DNA of 11,930 bases from contig CAMEXG010000048.1 of NCBI GenBank assembly GCA_945947045.1, positions 1 to 11,930 on the forward strand, in the 5' to 3' direction. The stretch comes from an uncultured Spirochaetales bacterium (GTDB lineage Bacteria > Spirochaetota > Spirochaetia > Sphaerochaetales > Sphaerochaetaceae). Shown here in pieces: positions 7,308-11,930 of this stretch. Within the stretch, counting starts at the first letter, position 1. Every line of letters starts with the position of its first letter. The notes beneath the pieces were generated by a model. It did not search any database. It was not told the DNA's origin and saw only the letters and a program-made list of their open reading frames with translations. The translations under genes and the position numbers were made by a program.

Positions 7308-8339
7308 TCAAACTTTGTAGAACTTCTTATACCACTCGGCAAAGGCTCTGAGACCGTCACGAAGTGTAGTGGATGGCTTAAAGCCGAAGTCTCGCTCTAA
7401 GGCAGATGTGTCTGCATATGTAATTGGAACATCTCCTGGCTGCATTGCCACCAGCTCTTTATGGGACTCAAAGTCATAGTCAGATGGTAATACTCCAGCT
7501 CTGACAAGTTCCTCTGAGAGGATCTGGACAAAGTCCAAGAGGTTCTCAGGATTGTTGTTACCGATGTTGTAGACAGCATATGGAGGGATAGGGAGGCCGT
7601 CTTCACCGTTCTTCTTCAGAGGAGCCTTGTCCATAACCAGCTTTATTCCCTTCACTATATCGTCTACATAAGTAAAGTCTCTCTTACAGTTACCATAGTT
7701 GAAGATCTTTATGGTCTCACCTTTGATCAGTTTATTTGTAAAACTGAAGTATGCCATATCCGGTCTTCCAGCAGGTCCGTAGACAGTGAAGAATCTGAGG
7801 CCTGTGGACGGGATATTGTATAGCTTGGAATATGCGTGGGCGAAGAGCTCGTTGCTTTTCTTTGTTGCTGCATATAGTGATACAGGGTTATCTACTTTAT
7901 CGTCGGTGGAGTAGGGGACTTTCTTATTGGAGCCATAGACGGAAGAAGACGAAGCATATACCAGGTGCTCTACAGGGTGGTGCCTGCACTCTTCAAGAAT
8001 GTTATAGAAGCCGATCATATTCGACTCTATATAAACATCAGGGTTAGTAATGGAGTATCTGACGCCTGCCTGGGCGGCAAGGTTTACTACGATGTTGAAG
8101 TTATAAGTCTCGAAGAGAGAGTCCAAGAGAGATTTGTCTGCAATGCTGCCTTTAACGAAAGTAAAGTCTCCGTCTAGGCTCTCTATCTCTTTAAGTCTAT
8201 ATTCCTTCAGACTTACATCATAGTAGTCGTTGAGATTGTCGATGCCCACTATCTTGTCCTCTGTGGTGGATAGTAGTTCTTTTACAAGATTTGCTCCGAT
8301 AAACCCTGCAGCTCCTGTTACAAGTATTGTCTTTTTCAT
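7308..8339 (-). CDS. NAD-dependent epimerase, probably UDP-glucuronate 4-epimerase
   Basis: A 343-residue extended short-chain dehydrogenase/reductase. The NAD-binding GAAGFIG is at residues 9-15, the catalytic serine lies in YASSSSVYG (about 128-136), and Y156-x-x-x-K160 is in YAATK. RFFTVYGPAGRPDMAYF and the later KRDFTYVDDIV are typical of the UDP-glucuronate 4-epimerase branch (CapI and plant GAE enzymes) rather than of ordinary GalE. The expected reaction is UDP-GlcA to UDP-GalA, in the cytoplasm. This fits the UDP-glucose dehydrogenase that opens the operon and supplies UDP-GlcA. Its ATG overlaps the upstream nucleotidyltransferase stop in an ATGA tetranucleotide, which implies translational coupling. 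It is the last gene and is followed by a hairpin terminator. UDP-GlcNAc(A) epimerisation cannot be strictly excluded. Confidence 0.88.
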   Translation of the reverse strand: MKKTILVTGAAGFIGANLVKELLSTTEDKIVGIDNLNDYYDVSLKEYRLKEIESLDGDFTFVKGSIADKSLLDSLFETYNFNIVVNLAAQAGVRYSITNPDVYIESNMIGFYNILEECRHHPVEHLVYASSSSVYGSNKKVPYSTDDKVDNPVSLYAATKKSNELFAHAYSKLYNIPSTGLRFFTVYGPAGRPDMAYFSFTNKLIKGETIKIFNYGNCKRDFTYVDDIVKGIKLVMDKAPLKKNGEDGLPIPPYAVYNIGNNNPENLLDFVQILSEELVRAGVLPSDYDFESHKELVAMQPGDVPITYADTSALERDFGFKPSTTLRDGLRAFAEWYKKFYKV

Positions 8340-9070
8340 CTTATTGTTATTCCTTTATATTCTTTCTTTATTCTCTCGTATCCTTCGATGGATCCCACAT
8401 CGAATCTGTCACCTATCATCTTGTAGGCATGTACCGGTCTCTTTTTTACCAGCCAGGAAACAAAGGATCCAGGGGCATCTGTGCCGCAACCGGAGGCGAT
8501 GCCTTCTTTTATTAGGTCTTTGTCTTCCTTTGTGTAATAATAGAATGGAGGGACGGCCCAGTTGGACTTTGGTTCCTTTGGCTTTTCCTCCATATTGAGT
8601 ACTAGTTCGTCTTCGTTTATTTCAATGACTCCTGTCTTTCTAAGCTTGTTCTGGTCCTTCTCTTCATGCCTCATGATGCAGGATGACTTCTTTTCCCTTC
8701 CATACTCGATGAAAGAAGAAAGAGAGAAGTTAAGGACATTGTCTCCCGCCAGAACTACGATATCGTCGTCGATATTTGCTTTCTCGATGGCAAACTCTAT
8801 ATCCTTCACTGCTCCAAGCCTGTGGTCATTGTCCACTGATCCGTCGTCAAGCACAGTAATATTATTTCTGCCCTCAGCCCAAGACTGAAAGTGGGAGATG
8901 AACTTGTGGTTCGATACCACGACTGTCCTCTCCACTCCTGCTTCCTCCAGGTCCTCTATTAGCCAATCTATAATTTTCTTTCCCCCCACTTCCAATAAAG
9001 GCTTAGGGAAGTTAAGTGTCAAGGGATACATTCTTGTAGCGTATCCTGCTGCAAGTATTATACATGTCAT
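8336..9070 (-). CDS. Sugar-1-phosphate nucleotidyltransferase
   Basis: The 244-residue product opens with AAGYATRMYPLT and FPKPLLEVGGK (about residues 7-31), the nucleotide-binding signature and substrate loop of the NTP_transferase family (RmlA/GalU-like). VVLAGDNVL supplies the metal-binding aspartate. It lacks the long C-terminal additions of bifunctional GlmU-type enzymes. It should join a sugar 1-phosphate to an NTP, releasing pyrophosphate. Sequence alone does not fix the sugar or base. Its place between a galacturonokinase-like kinase and a UDP-uronate epimerase suggests UTP plus GalA-1-P (or GlcA-1-P) giving the UDP-uronic acid; this is inference. The start codon overlaps the upstream kinase stop by one base (TAATG), with AAGGAG about ten bases earlier, inside the kinase gene. 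The end overlaps the epimerase start by four bases. Confidence 0.85.
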   Translation of the reverse strand: MTCIILAAGYATRMYPLTLNFPKPLLEVGGKKIIDWLIEDLEEAGVERTVVVSNHKFISHFQSWAEGRNNITVLDDGSVDNDHRLGAVKDIEFAIEKANIDDDIVVLAGDNVLNFSLSSFIEYGREKKSSCIMRHEEKDQNKLRKTGVIEINEDELVLNMEEKPKEPKSNWAVPPFYYYTKEDKDLIKEGIASGCGTDAPGSFVSWLVKKRPVHAYKMIGDRFDVGSIEGYERIKKEYKGITIR

Positions 9071-10284
9071 TAGAATCTATCTCCTTCTGCTCTGCCCACT
9101 CCGTCGGAAGTGGAGCATATATAAGCTTTATACTTACCAGAGAGAGAAGGGAACTCCTTAAGATATTCTCTCTCCACGGTTTCTTTTATTTCTTCTGCTT
9201 TCTCCGGGTCTAAGAGTGCCATACAGCAGCCTTTGAAGCCTGCGCCGCTGAAACGGGCTCCATATACTCCGTCCAGCTTACTTAAGATATCATAGAGCTT
9301 AATGAGCCAAGGGGAACCACACTCATAGTTCACGATGCTTGACATGCCGCTTTCGTTAACAAGGCGGCCAAAGGAGACGATGTCTCCCTTTTCCCAGCAT
9401 TCCACGCCTTTCTCCACTCTATGCATCTCGGAATAGAAGTGGTTGCACCTTTTCTGCCAAGAGGTAGGGAGTCTGACTCCGAACTCCTTGAAGATCTCCT
9501 CCGGGATATTTCTCAACCTCATGTCCTGGAACTTCAATCCTTCTTTCAACTCGTAGTCCCCTCGTCTATCTGTGACGGCATAAGAGTAGAGGGCGAAGGC
9601 TGCAGCCTTACACTCGTCGACCCTGTTGTTATATGCAGAAGAAGAGAGGTTTCTCTCCAAGCCTGAGAAGAACACTCCTATTTTGAAGGGTTTCATATTA
9701 GAAGACGAGGGAGTGTTTTTATAACTGTCATCCTTTGAATCCATATAGAGGATATTGTCTTTTCTGCATAGCGTCTCGCAGCTTTGGTCCAGTTTTCCAG
9801 AGGCAACTCCTACATACTCGTTCTCTGCCTTCTTTGAAAGGTATATGTATTCGCTGTCGCTGAGCTCTATGTCGTTGACTTTCGAAAGGGCCTTCATGAA
9901 ACAGATTGTAAGGGCTGCAGATGATGATATCCCACCTGAAGGCAGTGCCCCTCTTATCACCCCGCATAATCCCTTTGTGAGTTTATACTTCTCCCCCAGA
10001 GCCTTTGTCGCCCCCCTCAGGTAGTCGCCCCAGTCTCCTTCCTTTGTCTCCGGAACAGAAGACACGTGGAACTGTACACGCTTAGGGAAATTCATGGACA
10101 TCAGTTCAACAATTCCATTGTTCTTCACTCCATAGGCCATATGGACGCCGTAATCCAAGGCAAAGCCCAAGATGGGGCCGTACTGATGGTCTATGTGGGC
10201 TCCCAGGGGGCACACCCTATAGGGGCAGAACGAAGTCTCCGGCTCCCTGTTGTATATTTCTCTGAATTTATCTTCTGCGTACAT
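9070..10284 (-). CDS. GHMP sugar kinase, galacturonokinase-like (often annotated galactokinase)
   Basis: A 404-residue GHMP kinase. Motif 1 is CPYRVCPLGAHIDHQYG (20-36), motif 2 LPSGGISSSAA (114-124, ATP-binding), the likely catalytic base D166 is in SGKLDQ, and motif 3 is GARFSGAGFKGCCMAL (342-357). Classical galactokinases carry GRVNLIGEHTDYNGG in motif 1; here the sugar-contacting E-H-T-D is A-H-I-D. As I recall it, Arabidopsis galacturonokinase has the same PYR-CPLGAHIDHQ version, together with the SSI-NYECG and ARFSGAGF-GCC stretches also seen here (about 315-355). I therefore favour GalA plus ATP giving GalA-1-phosphate, a salvage step. Galactose or glucuronate remain possible substrates. 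The start codon has AGGGGGG just upstream, overlapping the dehydrogenase stop codon nine bases before. Cytoplasmic. Confidence 0.85.
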   Translation of the reverse strand: MYAEDKFREIYNREPETSFCPYRVCPLGAHIDHQYGPILGFALDYGVHMAYGVKNNGIVELMSMNFPKRVQFHVSSVPETKEGDWGDYLRGATKALGEKYKLTKGLCGVIRGALPSGGISSSAALTICFMKALSKVNDIELSDSEYIYLSKKAENEYVGVASGKLDQSCETLCRKDNILYMDSKDDSYKNTPSSSNMKPFKIGVFFSGLERNLSSSAYNNRVDECKAAAFALYSYAVTDRRGDYELKEGLKFQDMRLRNIPEEIFKEFGVRLPTSWQKRCNHFYSEMHRVEKGVECWEKGDIVSFGRLVNESGMSSIVNYECGSPWLIKLYDILSKLDGVYGARFSGAGFKGCCMALLDPEKAEEIKETVEREYLKEFPSLSGKYKAYICSTSDGVGRAEGDRF

Positions 10285-10293
10285 ATTCCCCCC

Positions 10294-11769
10294 TTAGTCT
10301 CTTCTGAATAGATCACGAGTAAAGACTTTGTCTTTTACGTCCGATAGAACTGAATCGAACCTGTTTGCAATTATTACGTTGCTCATTTCTTTGAAACGAT
10401 TAATGTCGTTGACAACTTTTGAGCCGAAGAAAGTGTCTCCGTCAGAGAGAGTAGGCTCATAGATGACGACTATGGCCCCCTTTGCCTTGATCCTCTTCAT
10501 TACTCCCTGGATAGAAGACTGCCTGAAATTATCGGAACCGGACTTCATGGTAAGGCGGTATACTCCGATTATACATTGCATCTCCCTGTCTTTTGAGTAA
10601 TCGCCGCGGTTATAGTAGTCATAGTAGCCTGCCATATGGAGAACCTGGTCTGCGATAAAGTCTTTACGTGTTCTATTTGACTCTACTATGGCGGTGATCA
10701 TGTTCTGAGGAACATCATTGAAGTTGGCTAGAAGCTGCTTCGTATCCTTTGGCAGACAGTAGCCGCCATAGCCGAAGGAGGGGTTGTTGTAGTGTGTTCC
10801 GATTCTAGGATCGAGACATACTCCGTCGATTATCTCTTTAGTGTCGAGGCCCTTTGTCTCTGCGTAGGTGTCCAGCTCGTTGAAATATGAAACACGTAGG
10901 GCAAGGTATGTGTTTGCAAATAACTTTACGGCTTCCGCCTCGGTAAAGCCCATGAAGAGAGTAGGGATATCCTCCTTGATGGCTCCGTCCTGTAGGAGGG
11001 ATGCAAAGACGCGGGCCTTATCTCTCGATGCTTCATCGCAGGATACGATGATCCTTGATGGATAAAGGTTATCATAGAGGGCTTTTGATTCCCTTAAGAA
11101 CTCCGGGCTGAACAGGATGTTGTTTGTCTTATATTTCTCTCTCACCGATACTGTGTATCCTACCGGTACGGTGGACTTTATGATGATAGTTGCATTTGAG
11201 TTTACCCTCAACACTGTCTCTATTACACTCTCCACAGCAGAGCAGTCGAAGAAGTTTTTCTTGGAGTCGTAGTTGGTGGGAGCTGCGATAATGACGAAGT
11301 CCGCCTCTTTATATGCCTCTTCCCCGTTCATTGTTGCTCGTAAATCCAAGTCTCTTTCCTTGAAATACTTCTCGATGTATTCGTCCTGGATAGGAGACTT
11401 GCGCTTATTGATCATGTCCACTTTCTTCTCGATTATGTCTACGGCAGTGACATGATTGCGCTGGGAAAGCAGTGTGGCCATGGAGAGACCTACATATCCT
11501 GTCCCTGCTATGGCTATGTTGTATCTCTTTTTAGGTTTATCTCTATTGAGAAATCTTTCGTCGATAAAAAGATCCGTCACTTCAAAGCCCAATACTTCCC
11601 CCAGCCTTTCCAATTGGTCTATAGACGGCATATATTCCTTATTCTCTATACGCCCTATCATGACTCTGTTGATTCCAGTCTTTTCAGAAAGAGTCTGCTG
11701 TGTGTAACCTAAGGCCTTTCTCTTTGAGAGAATAGTGTTGACCATCTTCTCCCCGGATAGCTTTTTCAT
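10294..11769 (-). CDS. UDP-glucose 6-dehydrogenase with N-terminal XRE helix-turn-helix domain
   Basis: Using the ATG at 11769 (ribosome binding site AGGGGG just upstream), the product has 491 residues. Residues about 11-66 form an XRE HTH (ILSKRKALGYTQQTLSEKTG, then VMIGRIENKEYMPS). After a short linker, the dehydrogenase starts with IAIAGTGYVGLS (GxGxxG at 89-94), continues with IKSTVPVGYT and FSPEFLRESKALYDN, and has catalytic C338 in FGYGGYCLPKDTKQL. The C-terminal UDP-binding domain is complete. It oxidises UDP-glucose to UDP-glucuronate with two NAD+. Ordinary family members are about 390-450 residues and lack the HTH. It opens the operon, nine bases before the kinase. A 9-base inverted repeat lies 13 bases upstream of the start, suggesting self-regulation. 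A longer frame from 11835 exists but runs through that repeat. Confidence 0.9.
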   Translation of the reverse strand: MKKLSGEKMVNTILSKRKALGYTQQTLSEKTGINRVMIGRIENKEYMPSIDQLERLGEVLGFEVTDLFIDERFLNRDKPKKRYNIAIAGTGYVGLSMATLLSQRNHVTAVDIIEKKVDMINKRKSPIQDEYIEKYFKERDLDLRATMNGEEAYKEADFVIIAAPTNYDSKKNFFDCSAVESVIETVLRVNSNATIIIKSTVPVGYTVSVREKYKTNNILFSPEFLRESKALYDNLYPSRIIVSCDEASRDKARVFASLLQDGAIKEDIPTLFMGFTEAEAVKLFANTYLALRVSYFNELDTYAETKGLDTKEIIDGVCLDPRIGTHYNNPSFGYGGYCLPKDTKQLLANFNDVPQNMITAIVESNRTRKDFIADQVLHMAGYYDYYNRGDYSKDREMQCIIGVYRLTMKSGSDNFRQSSIQGVMKRIKAKGAIVVIYEPTLSDGDTFFGSKVVNDINRFKEMSNVIIANRFDSVLSDVKDKVFTRDLFRRD

Positions 11770-11781
11770 AGTTCCCCCTAG

Positions 11782-11814
11782 AATGAAACTTTTAGTAACA
11801 TTTTGAGTTTCATT
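11782..11814. promoter_or_regulatory. 9-base inverted repeat before the HTH-dehydrogenase gene, candidate operator
   Basis: AATGAAACT (11782-11790) and AGTTTCATT (11806-11814) are perfect arms around a 15-base AT-rich spacer, just upstream of the ribosome binding site of the leftward operon. On the - strand a -10-like CATAAT (11818-11813) overlaps the outer arm. A TTGACT (11854-11849) lies further upstream but has no good -10 at 17 bases. The spacing between arm centres (24 bases) suits two dimer half-sites or one looped site. It could instead form a hairpin in the 5' leader. Confidence 0.45.
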
Positions 11815-11930
11815 ATGCTTTGTCATCCTTAGCATTCATTGGGATTAAAGTCAATTGAGAAGATTGCTTCTTGTAGATAATTCCACTAATGATTACATTT
11901 ACCCCTTGTTTATGGGGTTCTAGATCTTAA

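Noticed and set aside
8230..8598. Open frame of 122 codons on the + strand, opposite the nucleotidyltransferase and epimerase genes.
   Set aside because: It is antisense to two well-supported genes, has low-complexity Ser/Leu/Phe content, no ribosome binding site and no recognisable domain.
9070..10284. Calling the kinase GalK (galactokinase).
   Set aside because: Motif 1 lacks the E-H-T-D of galactokinases, and the operon contains no Leloir-pathway partner such as GalT, while its neighbours handle UDP-uronic acids.
11770..11835. Longer N-terminus of the HTH-dehydrogenase starting at 11835 (22 extra residues).
   Set aside because: It would translate through the inverted repeat, and no good ribosome binding site precedes it. 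The ATG at 11769 has AGGGGG at a suitable distance and gives a normal XRE domain start.
11901..11918. ACCCC/GGGGT inverted repeat at the right edge.
   Set aside because: The stem is five bases with an 8-base loop and no clear T-tract on either strand, so a terminator or operator call is not justified.

Overview
The window looks like a bacterial accessory (variable) region joined to a sugar-nucleotide operon. A low-GC Firmicute is the best guess (Lachnospiraceae-, Clostridia- or Erysipelotrichaceae-like). A spirochaete such as Treponema cannot be excluded. The reasons are strong purine-rich ribosome binding sites, AT-rich intergenic DNA and the mix of protein families; no marker gene fixes the taxonomy. 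All rightward genes lie in the left 60% and all leftward genes in the right 40%, and the two blocks converge at about 7.07-7.31 kb.

Left block (1-7063, + strand), a probable defence or stress island: (i) the last 49 codons of a HigB/RelE-like toxin, followed 36 bases later by a HigA-type antitoxin fused to an ImmA/IrrE-like zinc peptidase; (ii) an uncharacterised acidic 157-residue protein; (iii) a tight two-gene unit of a small Cdc48-like AAA+ ATPase and a cytoplasmic-looking subtilisin-like (S8) protease of 821 residues with an intact catalytic tetrad; (iv) an ATPase of the AAA_14/DUF4143 type with its own promoter, preceded by three copies of a 14-base motif spaced exactly 33 bases apart. 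This block is AT-rich: one 60-base line counted by hand inside the AAA+ gene (2461-2520) has 22 G+C, against 33 in a line of the right block (10021-10080).

Right block (11769-7308, - strand), one four-gene operon with gaps or overlaps of only a few bases. In transcription order it encodes a UDP-glucose 6-dehydrogenase carrying an N-terminal XRE helix-turn-helix domain, a GHMP-family sugar kinase resembling plant galacturonokinase more than galactokinase, a sugar-1-phosphate nucleotidyltransferase, and a UDP-glucuronate 4-epimerase-like enzyme. Together they could make UDP-galacturonic acid by two converging routes: de novo (UDP-Glc to UDP-GlcA to UDP-GalA) and salvage (GalA to GalA-1-P to UDP-GalA), probably for a uronic-acid-containing surface polysaccharide. 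A 9-base perfect inverted repeat just upstream of the first gene is a plausible operator for the enzyme's own DNA-binding domain.

The most interesting items are the AAA+/S8 protease pair in a defence-like setting, the possibly self-regulating dehydrogenase, the bacterial galacturonokinase-like salvage/de novo operon, and the 33-base periodic motif before the DUF4143 ATPase.
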